64,000 bases of DNA from Physcomitrium patens. Lineage: Eukaryota > Streptophyta > Bryopsida > Funariales > Funariaceae. Below, piece by piece: positions 17,153 to 29,600 of this stretch (its first letter is position 1; the number at the start of each line of letters is the position of its first letter). The stretch is from positions 1,929,847-1,993,846 of the forward strand of contig NC_037255.1 in the NCBI RefSeq assembly GCF_000002425.4, written 5' to 3'. Made by a program: the position numbers and the translations under genes. The notes under the pieces are model-generated. The model made no database searches. It was not told the DNA's origin and saw nothing but the letters and a program-made list of their open reading frames with translations.

Positions 17153-18315
17153 TATCGTATTACGTGCTTTCGTGCTCGAGAATGCGTCGGGCGTCTTGTT
17201 GTAGAAGGTTGTATGGGGATTCGCTAATATTCAAGCAGTCTATCAGTTTTTGACTGTTGGAATACAAATAATTGCAAGAATATACTGTAAATCTATACGG
17301 ATGTCCTTCGACTGCTCGCCGAAATCTTTTATGTCCCAGCCGGTAGATCTCTAGACGTTACAGAGAACCCCGAACAACCTGATTTGCTAATCTCCAATAC
17401 CGCTTTATACTCACGACCTTGTATCCACTGATTGTCTTGTTAGATTAACCCAATAAATTTCATTCACTCCCATACTCAATCCTATAGACACCCTTTTAAT
17501 TCTTCAATCACAGATATAACTTCGATTTCACAAAACAGTCAAGAGTAATCACACCCACTTCATTAAAACCCCGATTCACCAATACAACACATCGACTATT
17601 CAGCAACGATTGCCTCAGTCTTCCCAAAATCCTATGAAAAAAAATCCCAATTCTCTGTCTTTTTTCCCCGCCAGAAGCATGAAGCTCTCTCTCTGATCCT
17701 TCAAACCCTTATTCTCTCCTCTTTCAAACCTTAGCCTCTGAATTTCTTCAATCTTCCGTCTTGAATCCGGAAATGGCTCCACCGTCAGAGCTTTCTCCTT
17801 TGTTTTTACCTTTAAGAGATCCTTTTATCGAAAGGACGTTCCCCGGAACAGCACAAAGGACGGAACAGCCTGAAACGGAATCAGAGCCCCGTAATCGGGA
17901 CCACATTGAGTCGCTCAACCAATTCAGGTCTCATATTGGCTAAGAGGTGCGTAGTAAGACTTGGATGTTCCCATAATTGGACCGCATTGGGCTGTCCGAC
18001 CAAGTCAGGTCTCATATTGGATAAAAGGCCCGTAATAGGACCTGGATTGGATGTCTTGAAATTGGATCCAATTGGCTCTTCGAACCAAGCTCACCCGTCG
18101 TTGAATTGGTCCTTTCTCTTTTTCCTAACTCCCGTTATTGGAATCAAACGGAGCATTTTGGTATGCCCCAGTTGACTGTAACGGGGTGACTGAACTTGGC
18201 CTCTCGGTATTTATACTGGAATTGGTCGTTGCTGCCAATATTCGAGGTAACATAATATTAATAAAAGTCCCCCTTTCTTTATATTTTCATAGTATACTCG
18301 TATTACAATACGACA
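17153..18315 (-). repeat. LTR of fossil A (upstream LTR in element sense)
   Basis: Borders read TGTCGTATTG at 18315 and ACGATA at 17153 on the minus strand. A primer-binding-like sequence similar to that of element B follows on the internal side, around 17131-17149. It carries the same internal 80-bp duplicated unit as the partner LTR. Confidence 0.85.
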
Positions 18316-18599
18316 TCGTAAGCAGGCTCGAACTCAAATACAATCACCAATAATCGGTTACTCAATATCCTCCATCGTCGTCGTAGTGTAGGCAGTTCTT
18401 CATCTCGGGGTCGCCTTCGTGAGCTAGTTGGTTGAGATAATCTGACTAGCATAGTATCTATCTCTTGGCTATGCATATCAGAAGACCAAACTATGGCTAC
18501 TGAAAAAATTCTACTTTATCTTGGAGAAAATAACTACATCAACTATAAATTTTGGTGGTGCTCTCTCCCTTTCTTATATTCTTGGGTGAGCAAGCTTCA

Positions 18600-18990
18600 G
18601 AAGGAAGCTATCATCTAATCGGCTTAGGTTTATGAGGATGTTGTTGATGAAACCTATGTACTTTTTGCGATGCATTGGCAAGATTTTCAGCTGGCTACCA
18701 CATTCGCTCATTAATATTGTAGCCGCACCAATGAACAAGATACTCCAACTTGCCCCACCTTCGCCATGAATCCAACACCTTTTCAACCTCGTATTCCTCG
18801 TGGTTCTCGATCTCAATACTAGATGGCGGACATTGCACTCTTTTAAGAAAAGATGACTCTCGATAAGGCTCCAACAGAGAAACATGAAAGACTAGATGTA
18901 CCTTTATAGAAGCCGATAATTCCAGACGGTATGCCACTGGATTGATTTGCTTCTGGATGATGAATGGTCCCAATCTTTGATAGTCCAACT
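18600..18990 (-). mobile_element. Fossil C: integrase C terminus and chromodomain
   Basis: The segment reads FHVSLLEPYRE, then EEYEVEKVLDSWRR...KLEYLVHWCGY, the signature of a chromodomain fused to a Ty3/Gypsy integrase. A basic and acidic tail continues to about 18316 and resembles the tail of chromovirus D. Confidence 0.88.
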
Positions 18991-19246
18991 TATCACATGG
19001 TCACTTGGTCTTGATAATCTGTCGAAGAAGCCATGTTTTATCTCCAATTTTGAAAGTAGGTGTTTGATTCTGAAATCTATCTGTAGATGCCTTATAGGAT
19101 TCTTGAGCGGATTGTAATTGAAGCTTCAACGTATTTTGAAGCTTTGATAGTTGTTTCGTAAATCCTTGAGCTGCTGGATTGTTATTTGTTGACAGACTCA
19201 ATAAATCAAGCTTCGGATGATACCCATAGTTCGAAAACAATGGTGT

Positions 19247-19990
19247 CTATTGAGTTGACGCATGGAGGATGTTGTTATATGCAAACTCGGCTAGCGACAG
19301 ATATGTGTTCCAATCGTCTTGCTGATAGTTGATGCTGCATCGTAAGTATTGTTCCAAGACTTGATTCACCCGTTCCGTTTGGCCTTCAGTTTGAGAATGA
19401 AAAGCCGAAGAAAGCTTGATATCCACCTTCAGTATCTCAAAGAGAGATCTCCAAAACTTTGATATGAACTGGGTTCTTCGATCTGATACGATATCATCTG
19501 GTAGTCCATAATATCGATACACATTATCGAAAAAGAGCCTTGCTGTGACTTCACAGGACAATGTCTTCTTATAAGGTACAAAGTGTGCCATCTTTGTAAG
19601 CTGATCTACCACGACAAAGATGTTGTCAAATGAGTTCGATGATGGTATGTCCATGATGAAGTCCATGGAAACTAAAGACCATGGTCGACGTGGAATCGCC
19701 AATGGCTGTAGGAGTCCATAAGTGTGATGTCGAGGATTCTTGGATCTTGAACAGATGTCGCAAGAGAGGAAAAAATCTTTTACATCCTTTCACATTTGGG
19801 GCCACCAAAAATCTCGAGAAATAAGCTCCAAGGTCTTGTTGAATCCAAAATATCCCGCAGCTGGGAAATTGTGGCGAGATTGAAGAATTCGGAGTCGTGC
19901 TGGTCTTTTTGGGATATACAACCGCTCCTCAAAGTATAAAAGATCTCCCTCCACTTTGAACTTATCGTCATTGGCTTGCTACTTGATATC
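19247..19990 (-). mobile_element. Fossil C: integrase zinc-binding and core regions
   Basis: An H2C2-type zinc segment lies near 19.75-19.9 kb and a core with SMDFIMDIP, YYGLPDDIVSDR and FHSQTEGQTERVNQ lies at 19.25-19.70 kb. These are the usual D, D and E surroundings of retroviral-type integrases. Confidence 0.88.
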
Positions 19991-20307
19991 AATGGCTATT
20001 GAATCTTCAATAGTCACGGCATGTACCTGATTCAGGAAGTCAGCATCAATTGGCACAATAGTAGCACACAGCCGAAATTGCTCTGGCTTCAACAACATCG
20101 TACATTGTTGATCAAACGCTGCTTCTTCAACCTTTCGTATAAGATACGATCTCCTCCATAACGCATCAAATAGTCCTTGTTGCTTTCCAGGTTGATAAGT
20201 GATAACAAAATCGAACCTAGATTGCGACATACTCCACCGAGCTTGACGTTGATTTAGAACTCCAGCTGACATGAAATACTACAAATTCTTGTGATTTATA
20301 TATACGG
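19991..20307 (-). mobile_element. Fossil C: RNase H region, part left of element B
   Basis: Reads RQARWSMSQSRFDFVITYQP, typical of the end of a Ty3/Gypsy RNase H. The other part of this region lies right of element B. Confidence 0.85.
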
Positions 20308-21636
20308 TGTCGTGTTGTAACACGATTATACAGTGAAAATAAAAAGAAAGGGGAATTTTATTAATATTCAATTACCTCGAATATTGGGAGCATCGACCAA
20401 CTCCAGTACAAATACTGAGTGGTCAGGTTCAGTCACTCCATTACAGTCAGCCGAGGCATACTGAAATACTCCATTCGATCCCAATAACGGGAGTCAGCAG
20501 GAAGAGAAGGACCAATTCACAAGACGGGTTCGAGGAGCCAATTGGATCCAATTTCGATAATCCAATCCGGGTCCTTTTATCCAATATGAGACCTGAATTG
20601 GCCAGTCAACCCAGTGCAGTCTAATTACGGGAAATCCAGGTCTTACTACGGGTCTTAGCCAATCTGACGCGAGGACCAATTTGACCCAATTACGGGAACA
20701 TCCAGGTTACTACGGGCATCTTTCCCAATATAGGACCTGAATTGGTCGGGCGACTCAATGTGGTCCCGATTACGGGGTTCGATTCTGTTTCAGGCTGTCC
20801 TGTTCTCTGTGCCGTCTCAGAGAACGTTGTTTTTGGTAAATGGATTTCTTAAAGGCAAAAACGGAGGAGAAAGTTTGACGATGAGAGCCAATTTCGGATC
20901 CAAGCTTGAGGTGGGAGCCAATTCCGGATCTAAGACGGAAGATTGAAGAAATTCAGAGGATAAGGTAGGTGGGGATATAGTTTTGGAGGTGGTTTTTTTG
21001 GGGGGAGATCGAGGGGGGAGCTAGTTTTCAAGCTTCTGCAAGGTTACTAGTTCGGTTTTCATTGGAGGTTTTTTGAAGATCAGGGGAATTAGAGAGAGGA
21101 GCTTCATGCTTCGGGTCGGGGAAGGAAAGACATAGAATTTGGATTTTTCTTCTTCGTAGAGTTTGGGGAAGACTGAGGCAATCGCTGCTGAAGTCAGTGT
21201 TGTAATGGTGAATCGGGATTTTTAAATGAAGTGGGTTTGAATACTCTTGACTGTTTTGTGAAATCGAGTTACGTCTGTGATTGAAGGATTAAAAGGGTGT
21301 CTATAGGATTGAGTATGCGGAGTGAATGAAATTTATTGGGTTAATCTAACAAGACAGTCAGTGGATACAAGATCGTAAGTACAAAGCAGTATTGAAGGTT
21401 AACAGTTTGGGTTGTACGGGGTTCTCTGTAACGTCTAGAGACCTACCGACTGGGGCAAAAAGGACTTCGACAAGCAGTCGAAGAGCACCCGTATAGATTT
21501 ACGGTACATTGTTGCAGTCGTTTATATTCCAGCAGTCAAAAACTGATAGACTGCTTGACTATCGGTGAATCTCCATACTACCTTCTACAGCCAGACGTCC
21601 GGCGCGTTCTCGAGTAGGAAAGCACGTAATACGACA
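20308..21636 (+). repeat. 5' LTR of element B
   Basis: TGTCGTGTTG...ATACGACA, parallel to 27619-28948. It contains internal short direct repeats built on GACCTGAATTGG and TTACTACGGG words. No clear TATA box was assigned. Confidence 0.92.
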
Positions 21637-21640
21637 TAAG

Positions 21641-21657
21641 TGGTGAACCCGACGTGA
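21641..21657 (+). promoter_or_regulatory. Primer-binding-like site of element B
   Basis: TGGTGAACCCGACGTGA begins five bases after the LTR. The TGG start is typical of tRNA-primed sites, but the tRNA was not identified and it is not the initiator-Met type seen in the two chromoviruses here. Confidence 0.6.
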
Positions 21658-21707
21658 AAGCTTGAGGTAGAAGGTATTGGATTTCGGTTGATTTTATCTT
21701 TATTTTT

Positions 21708-22900
21708 ATGGAAAACGAAAATAAAAATTTTGAAGGATTTTTGGGAGAAGTTTCTGGTGGGGAGTCTTCTAAAGGACAAGGTATGCACATGGATCCGTCT
21801 ATTGCTAGTTTGTTTCAAGCCTTCTCATTGTCAATGCAGCAACAGCAAAGCAATGATCGAAAGGAAGCTTTGGCAACCAAAGCATTGCAAGCAGTGGTCA
21901 ATAAAATTGATCAATTTGATGGAAGGAATATTTGAAGGTATTTAAGATGTTATGTTCGTGAAATGGAATTAAATCGGGTTTCTAAGAAGAAAATGGTTGC
22001 ACTATTTGGACTTGCCACGATACCGGAGATAAAGGACTACATTACATCGATTACGGATCGTTGTGGGAATTCATGGGAGGTTTTTTCACATGCATTGAAA
22101 GACGAATATTTCTTGGAAGATGCTGATCGCGTTACTAAGAAGCTGTTTCTGGGATGGATTGAACGGCCCAATAAGAATTTGCAAGCAACAGAGCTACTAT
22201 GGGAATTTGAGAGGCAGTACTCTCAATTATCGAAGGTAGAAAAATTGACATTGGAGCCGAACAAAGTTGATCTATTTCTTCAAGCTGCTGATGGAGAATT
22301 GCAAGAGAAATTAGAACCCCTTCTTGAAGACAAAGAAGAAGATGAAGGATTGACAACGAAGTGGAAGAACGTTGAAGATGCGGTGGGATTGCTTACAAAA
22401 AAAGAAAGGAGGAAGGATAGGAATAATATTCCGAAACCAGTACAAGCACCCAAAGCTCCAGTACGTACTACACCACCGACAATGCCTACAGTTCAACCTT
22501 CGACATCCTTGTCAAAGAAAGCAGATATGGATATGGAAGAAATTATACGAGGAATGCGAGATCTTCAAATCAAATTGGCAAGACTTGAAGAGAATACTTC
22601 TATAAACAATTCGAAGAATGTTTCAAAACAAGGATATGTACAAAGATGCATTTGGTGTGATGATGCTTCACACACTAGAAAAGATTGCAATGAATTTAAT
22701 AATATGATACGGCAGGGAATTATTTGCTGGAAAGATGGGAAGATAGCATTAAAAGATAGGAAGGATCTTCTTCAAACCAATTTTGGCAAAGGAGGAATGA
22801 GAGCATTGGTTCAAGATTACTTAAAAGGGCATGAAACAGTAGCACGAGAAAGTGCAAGTTATGGTGCTAGAGTAGATGATGAAATTGGTGGAAGTACGGA
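21708..22900 (+). mobile_element. Element B: Gag region with CCHC knuckle
   Basis: The N terminus is glycine- and glutamine-rich. A capsid-like helical stretch follows, then CIWCDDASHTRKDC near 22645-22690. Homologous to the Gag of fossil A. Confidence 0.85.
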
Positions 22901-23589
22901 AACTAGTGAGTTTTGGGCTTCTGCCGTTTCTACAATGCAAGAAGGGAAATTACCTCGAGAAGCATTATTGAGAACTGCAGCTACAATACGAGGAAGAACA
23001 GGTTGGGAGGATCCCGTTGAGTCTCTTTCAGTTCATGCATATATTGCTAAGAGCCAACATGAAGCTTTGATGGAAGAAAAAAGACGAGGAAATTTTGATG
23101 ATACTAGAGAAGGAAATTCTTTTAAGAGGCAAACTCGAGGAGACAAGGCTCGGGAGGCAGCTTCACAAGAATTGCCTGTAAAGGATACCTCAGCATCATT
23201 GGGAGAAAAAACAATGGAGACAAAAGATAAGGGCAAATCAATTGCTTATAAGCTACTTTCTGACATTGAAGCGACAACAAATTTGAAAGGGGTGTTGGAA
23301 GAACGTATATTAAACGCTAAGGTGGAATTCACATTGAAAGAAGTCTTGGGAATTGCAAAGAAGGAGTTTCATGATGTTATCATTGACAGCATTAAGCGAA
23401 AGAGGCAATTAATGAACGAAACTGGAATGAGTCATGCTATTGATGCAAGAATATGTAGAGATGAAGAAGAGGTTGATATTGGTTACAAGCAACCAACAAA
23501 TGAAAAGAATGGGTATAATCAGCGAGTACGTTTCGAAGATTCTAGTGACAAGGAAATGGAAACTTTGAGCCATTATACTCGAAAGCATT

Positions 23590-23960
23590 GGGCAAGGGCA
23601 ACTACTGAGGTATTGGTGAAGGTAGGAGATATAGAGGAACCAATAGTTGCTTTGGTGGACCATGGTTCTGAAATAAATCTCATGTCTAAAGATCTTTATA
23701 AGAAGCAAAAATAGCCAATTGATATGGAACATGGATGGGCAATACGAGCAGCTAATAACACACGAGGCGAATTATATGGACCTTGTCCAGATGTCAAAAT
23801 TCGGATTGGGGATGTTGCGACGGAGCAACATTTCTTCGTTCAAGATACAACGTCTTATCCGTTGATTTTAGGACAACCTTATATCACGGCAACACGGATG
23901 GAAACAAAGGTACTTGACGATGGTTCTGCTTATGCAAGGGTACGGAGCGAAGATGAGAGG
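23590..23960 (+). mobile_element. Element B: aspartic protease region
   Basis: Contains VALVDHGSEINLMS, in the position of the D-S/T-G active-site loop of a retropepsin-like protease, followed by a FILGQPY-like segment (YPLILGQPYI). Confidence 0.75.
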
Positions 23961-24699
23961 AAAGCTGTACAATTTCTAAAAGTACCTCCTAACCATGAAC
24001 GGAATCGAGATAGGTTGAGGGAGAAACCATTGCCAAAGATTGTTGAAGGATTTAAGGATTTTGGGGAGGTACCACTGTAAAGCGAGATTATGGAGGTACA
24101 AAAGAGGAGGTACTCTCGCGAGATGAAGGTGCCTTTGATGCGAGTTTTATTGGTATATTGGAAAATGGAAATATTATGTATAAGAAAGTTGATGATTTTA
24201 AAAGAAAAGAAAGAAAAAGATTATATGATATTGAAGGACAGTTACGCAAGATAGGTACATTGCAAGATGATGAGAGGATTTTGGGTGTTTATGAAGAAAA
24301 TGGGCTGGAAGATTCATTGAAATTGATTACATCTATTGGGTTAGGGGATAATGATAAGATTGTTGAGATTCATTCGAGAGAAGTTTATACCATGCTTGAA
24401 TCTTTTCAAGCACCAGAAGTCACAATAGAGACGAGATATAAAACGGCAGATAAGAAGGTAAAGCCTGTTGCCGGACCATTACCAGAGGATTCTAAAGAAC
24501 AAATGGGAGAAGCATCAAAAGAAGCAAGTTTAAGAGATCTAATGAGTATTGGACATCAGTTTACTGAAGAGACTTTTGAAGAATTGAAGATTGGTTCTGA
24601 TGGTTCTTTATTGCCGGAGGAAATTACTTGCTTCAAAAAGATGTTGGCTAAACAAGGTAGATCGTTTGCCTTCGAATCTCATGAAATTGGGTGTGTGGA

Positions 24700-25600
24700 T
24701 CCAAATATTATAACACCTATGGTTATCTTCACTGTACCGCATGTACCTTGGAATCTAAGACCGATTCCAGTACTGAGGGCACATTTACCTAAATTGGTCG
24801 AACTATTGAAAGAAAAGATAAAGATGAAAATATTAGAACCTTCATTTGTGCCGCATTCTAGTCGATGGTTTACGGTACCTAAGAAGAATGGGTCACTATG
24901 GTTTATTCAAGATATGCAGCCGGTGAATGCTTTAACTGTCAGGAATGCAGGAATTGGACCTATTGTGGATGAATTTGCTGAGGCGTTTGCTGGAAGGGCG
25001 ATCTATTCAATGGGTGATTTATATTCAAGTTATGATCAATTTCAACTTGCCGAAGGAAGTAGAGATATGACAACGATGAGGACACCGCTTGGATTGGTTA
25101 GAATGTGCACTCTTCCTCAAGGCGCGACCAACTCAGTTGCGCATATGATGAATGGGATGAATAAGGTATTGAGAGATTTTATCCCGGAAAAGACTATGCC
25201 TTTTCTGGATGATGTTCCTATAAAAGGGTGCAGAGAAGGAGACAAGGATGAAACTTTAGATACGAGGGGGTGTCACAGATATGTTGTTGATCATATACAA
25301 GATTGTGAAAAGATTTTAACTCGGCTTGGAGAAGTTCATCTTACATTATCGGGTATGAAGTCCGTATTTGGAGTGCGAGAGGTTGTAATTGTTGGACATT
25401 TATGCGGATCTTACAGAAGAAAACCAGATCCGACTAAAGTTGATGCAATAGGAAAGATGAAAGAGGATTGTGGTTCTTTAACAGAGGTTCACAGGTTTTT
25501 GGGTGCATGTGTATTTTATCGAATCTGGATCCCTCATTTTGCTCACATAGCGGATCTATTATATGAACTGTTACGCAAGGGTTACCGATTTGAATGGAAA
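24700..25600 (+). mobile_element. Element B: reverse transcriptase region
   Basis: Shows PVNALTVR, YSMGDLYSSYDQ, LPQGATNSV and the catalytic FLDDVPIKG box (a Y/FxDD motif), then RFLGACVFYRIWIPHFA at the thumb. These words fit the basidiomycete-type Ty3/Gypsy group better than classical plant Tat, Athila or chromovirus groups. Confidence 0.88.
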
Positions 25601-25639
25601 TAAAGGCATATTCAGGCAATGCAAAGATTGAAGAAATTA

Positions 25640-26070
25640 TTGATGTCACCTCCAATATTATGGAAGGTTGATTATAAGTGCAATAGACCAGTGATTCTTA
25701 CTGTGGACGCTAGTCCAATTGCCATTGGATGGACTGTGGGTCAAGATGATTCAAGTGTAAATAGATTTGCAATTCGATTGGGAGCTAAAGTTTTAAGTAT
25801 TTGTCAGTGTGCATATTTGCAAGTCAAAAGAGAACTTTGGGGAGTTCTTTCGGCTATAAAAGCTGAAAAGGACTATTTGATTGGGGCAGTAGTAGTAATT
25901 GAAACCGTTTGCTTGCCATTGCTTGGAATGATTACTAACTGTTCAACGCCAGATATTGTAATGTTGAGATGGATTGCTTATATTAAGTCACTAAATCCAG
26001 AATTTAAGCATATCACTGGAAAGGACAATTTAGTAGCAGACATGCTATCTCGAGCAAGATACGAGAGGGA
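25640..26070 (+). mobile_element. Element B: RNase H region
   Basis: Reads ILTVDASPIAIGWTVGQDD, QVKRELWGVLSAIKAEKDY and DNLVADMLSR, the standard order of Ty3/Gypsy RNase H. Confidence 0.87.
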
Positions 26071-26359
26071 GGACGAAATGGTTGAAGACATTGATGATGT
26101 CGGATTGAAATTCTATTCAATATCAAATCTCAACAGAGAAGACAAGCTATTTCTTGAAGAATCTTATGAAGGAGAATTATTGGATATTGGTCATTATTTG
26201 AATACCTTGTCTAAGCAGGGGAATTGGTCTACAGAAAAATTCAAACAAATAAGAAAAAAAGCATATGGATTTTTACTTCGAGATGGATTCTTATGGAAGA
26301 GACCGAAGAAAGGAATTGGGATGCCACAACGAGTGATAGGCAAAAGGGAAGAAAAACTA

Positions 26360-27556
26360 AAATTATTAAAGGAGTTTCATGATAGTTTATGGGCAGGGCA
26401 TAGAGGAATCTGGGCTACTTTTGCTAAACTCAAAGAACAATATTGGTGGAAAAATATGTATCGAGATGTGCTCTCATTTGTAGAATCATGTGAAATCTGT
26501 CAATCGTATTCTAATATCCGACATCGAGATGGTCTTCATCCTACGTATCCTCTGGCTATTCATTTTAAATGGGTTGTTGATTTGGTTATTATGCCGGTTG
26601 GGTTATGGCAGATGAGATATTTGGTTTTAGCTCGTGAAGATTTATCAAATGAAGTAGAAGGAAGAGCATTGAGGACAAAATCTACAGAGGGGATTTGTAG
26701 GTTTTTGCTTGAAGATGTCATTTGCCGTTACGGGTGCGTAGGAAAAATCACTGCAGATCGTGGAGAATTAAATGCACAAGAAGCTCGTAAGTTCTTTGAA
26801 AGATGTGGAGTTAAACTATCACTGACTACTGCTTATAATCCGGAAGGGAATGCGAAAAGCGAACGCGGTCACCCGCCGATTGTGAAAGCATTGGTTAAAG
26901 CTTGTAATGGGAAGGTTAAAGAGTGGCCACGGCTTTTGTCATTTGCATTATGGGCTGATCGAACAACACATAGTTCGGTGACAGGATATATGCCAGTAGA
27001 ACTTATGACAGGTCAAAAACCAATTATGCCGATTGAAGAAAAGGTACTTACTTGGAGTATGCTACCATGGGAAGATGGATTGACAAGAGAAGAACTTCTG
27101 GCTATTAGGATTCGACAATTGGAGCAAAGAACGGAAGATGTCCAGATAGCATTGGAAAGGTTAAAAAGAGCAAGGTTACAAAACAAGGCGCGATTCGATA
27201 AGCAACATCGATTGAGACCAAAAGCAATCGAGGAAGGTGACTGGGTACTTGTTTATGACAATAGTCTGGATAATCAACATAGTACTTTGCGGAAATTTTC
27301 AAAACGTTGGTTTGGACCATATGTTGTAACAACTGTTCATGATAATGCGACTTACTCATTATGGGAGTTAGATGGTACAAAATTGAAAATACCAATTGCA
27401 GGGAAGCGAGTAAAAATATTTAAACGAAGACACGCGGAGATGAATATGGAAGACCTTAATGAAGGTACAGAGATTCCGCAGCAAGAAGATGAAAGTGATA
27501 TGGATAATGAAGGTGACGACGACGAACTGGACAAAGACGTAGGGGATATATTCTGA
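26360..27556 (+). mobile_element. Element B: integrase region
   Basis: An H2C2 zinc segment (EFHDSLWAGHRG ... CEICQ) is followed by a core with KITADRGELNA and YNPEGNAKSERGH and a C-terminal WFGPYVV module. The end is acidic and no chromodomain is present. Confidence 0.87.
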
Positions 27557-27606
27557 ATCAAACAGCAATTGGGTAAATTGGTGCATACCGGAGGATGCAC
27601 AGGTTC

Positions 27607-27618
27607 AGAGGGGGTGGA
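27607..27618 (+). other. Polypurine tract of element B
   Basis: AGAGGGGGTGGA lies immediately upstream of the 3' LTR, the expected position for plus-strand priming. Confidence 0.75.
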
Positions 27619-28948
27619 TGTCGTGTTGTAACACGATTATACAGTGAAAATAAAAAGAAAGGGGAATTTTATTAATATTCAATTACCTCGAATATTGGGA
27701 GCATCGACCAACTCCAGTACAAATACTGAGTGGTCAGGTTCAGTCACTCCATTACAGTCAGCCGAGGCATACTGAAATACTCCATTCGATCCCAATAACG
27801 GGAGTCAGCAGGAAGAGAAGGACCAATTCACAAGACGGGTTCGAGGAGCCAATTGGATCCAATTTCGATAATCCAATCCGGGTCCTTTTATCCAATATGA
27901 GACCTGAATTGGCCAGTCAACCCAGTGCAGTCTAATTACGGGAAATCCAGGTCTTACTACGGGTCTTAGCCAATCTGACGCGAGGACCAATTTGACCCAA
28001 TTACGGGAACATCCAGGTTACTACGGGCATCTTTCCCAATATAGGACCTGAATTGGTCGGGCGACTCAATGTGGTCCCGATTACGGGGTTCGATTCTGTT
28101 TCAGGCTGTCCTGTTCTCTGTGCCGTCTCAGAGAACGTTGTTTTCGGTAAATGGATTTCTTAAAGGCAAAAACGGAGGAGAAAGCTTGACGACGAGAGCC
28201 AATTTCGGATCCAAGCTTGAGGTGGGAGCCAATTCCGGATCTAAGACGGAAGATTGAAGAAATTCAGAGGATAAGGTTAGGTGGGATATAGTTTTGGAGG
28301 TGGTTTTTTTTGGGGGGAGATCGAGGGGGGAGCTAGTTTTCAAGCTTCTGCAAGGTTACTAGTTCGGTTTTCATTGGAGGTTTTTTGAAGATCAGGGGAA
28401 TTAGAGAGAGGAGCTTCATGCTTCGGGTCGAGGAAGGAAAGACATAGAATTTGGATTTTTCTTCTTCGTAGAGTTTGGGGAAGACTGAGGCAATCGTTGC
28501 TGAAGTCAGTGTTGTAATGGTGAATCGGGATTTTTAAATGAAGTGGGTTTGAATACTCTTGACTGTTTTGTGAAATCGAGTTACGTCTGTGATTGAAGGA
28601 TTAAAAGGGTGTCTATAGGATTGAATATGCGGAGTGAATGAAATTTATTGGGTTAATCTAACAAGACAGTCAGTGGATACAAGATCGTAAGTACAAAGCA
28701 GTATTGAAGGTTAATAGTTTGGGTTGTACGGGGTTCTCTGTAACGTCTAGAGACCTACCGGCTGGGGCAAAAAGGACTTCGACAAGCAGTCGAAGAGCAC
28801 CCGTATAGATTTACGGTACATTGTTGCAGTCGTTTATATTCCAGCAGTCAAAAACTGATAGACTGCTTGACTATCGGCGAATCTCCATACTACCTTCTAC
28901 AGCCAGACGCCCGGCGCGTTCTCGAGCAGGAAAGCACGTAATACGACA
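27619..28948 (+). repeat. 3' LTR of element B
   Basis: Near-identical to 20308-21636. The sequence immediately after its final ACA resumes chromovirus C with ACGGT. Confidence 0.92.
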
Positions 28949-29600
28949 ACGGTCACTGGATGTGCAGCTCTTTCAAGAAAATGACGCCATTCTTGGAAAG
29001 AATCGACTATAGCAAGAAGTTCCTTATCGTGGATCTCATAATTGATTTCAGCAGCAGAGAACTTTCAAGAATAGAATGTAACTAGATGGAGCTTCTTGTC
29101 TTCTCCCATTTGTAAAAGTACAGCTTCCAAAGTAAAATCCAAAGCATCACTTTCTAAATAAAAGGCCTTTATAAAGTCTGGATGTACCAAGATTGGAGCC
29201 ATAGTAAATGCAGTCTTCAGGTCTTGAAATGCCTTCTTCGATAGACATCCCCATTCCAGCTTATCCTTGCATGTCAACTAAGTGAGGGGAGCAGCAACTT
29301 GAGAGTAATTCTTGATGAAGATCCAATAGAAGTTGGCAAAGCCAAGAAAGCATTTTACGTCTCTAACCATCTTCGGAACCTCCTAGGATACGATTGCTTC
29401 CACCTTCTTGAGGTCCATCTTTAAGCCTTCCGTAGTCGCAACGAATCCCAAAAACTCCATCTCTATTTGGTGAAATAAACACTTCTCCAACTTGGCATAT
29501 AGTCCTTGCTCGTGTAGTTTCTCTAAGACCAAACAAACGTGCTTTTTATGCTCTTCCTCATTTTTGGAGAATATCAAAATATCATCTAAATAGATGACAA
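28949..29600 (-). mobile_element. Fossil C: reverse transcriptase end and RNase H start, right of element B
   Basis: Contains LEKCLFHQIEMEFLGF, from the end of the reverse transcriptase, and LVHPDFIKAFYLESDALDF, the RNase H start, on the minus strand. Confidence 0.85.

Larger units (their letters stand above)
12478..18315 (-). mobile_element. Gypsy LTR retrotransposon fossil A (minus strand), sister of element B
   Basis: Gag, RNase H and integrase regions on the minus strand lie between two LTR copies (12478-13533 and 17153-18315). Proteins and LTRs closely follow the plus-strand element at 20.3-28.9 kb. The internal part is about 3.6 kb against about 6 kb in the sister, and the left LTR is the shorter of the two. 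The LTRs differ by a few per cent, so this copy is older than its sister. It is a broken copy. Its right border abuts the C-terminal tail region of chromovirus C, suggesting it inserted there. Confidence 0.9.
20308..28948 (+). mobile_element. Young Gypsy LTR retrotransposon B, basidiomycete-type lineage, broken
   Basis: Total 8.6 kb with LTRs of about 1330 bp at each end, a primer-binding-like site, gag-pol and a polypurine tract. By eye the LTRs differ at about a dozen sites, mostly C/T or G/A, so about 99% identity. With commonly used plant rates that suggests a few hundred thousand years (inference). A 4-5 bp target duplication (ACGG/ACGGT) flanks it inside chromovirus C. The coding part has about four breaks. 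The pol lacks a chromodomain, and its RT to RNase H stretch resembles a Ty3/Gypsy group I know from basidiomycete fungi. Confidence 0.92.

Noticed and set aside
18316-18600. A separate host gene with an arginine-rich product next to fossil A
   Set aside because: It continues the chromodomain region of chromovirus C, and a similar tail follows the chromodomain of chromovirus D.
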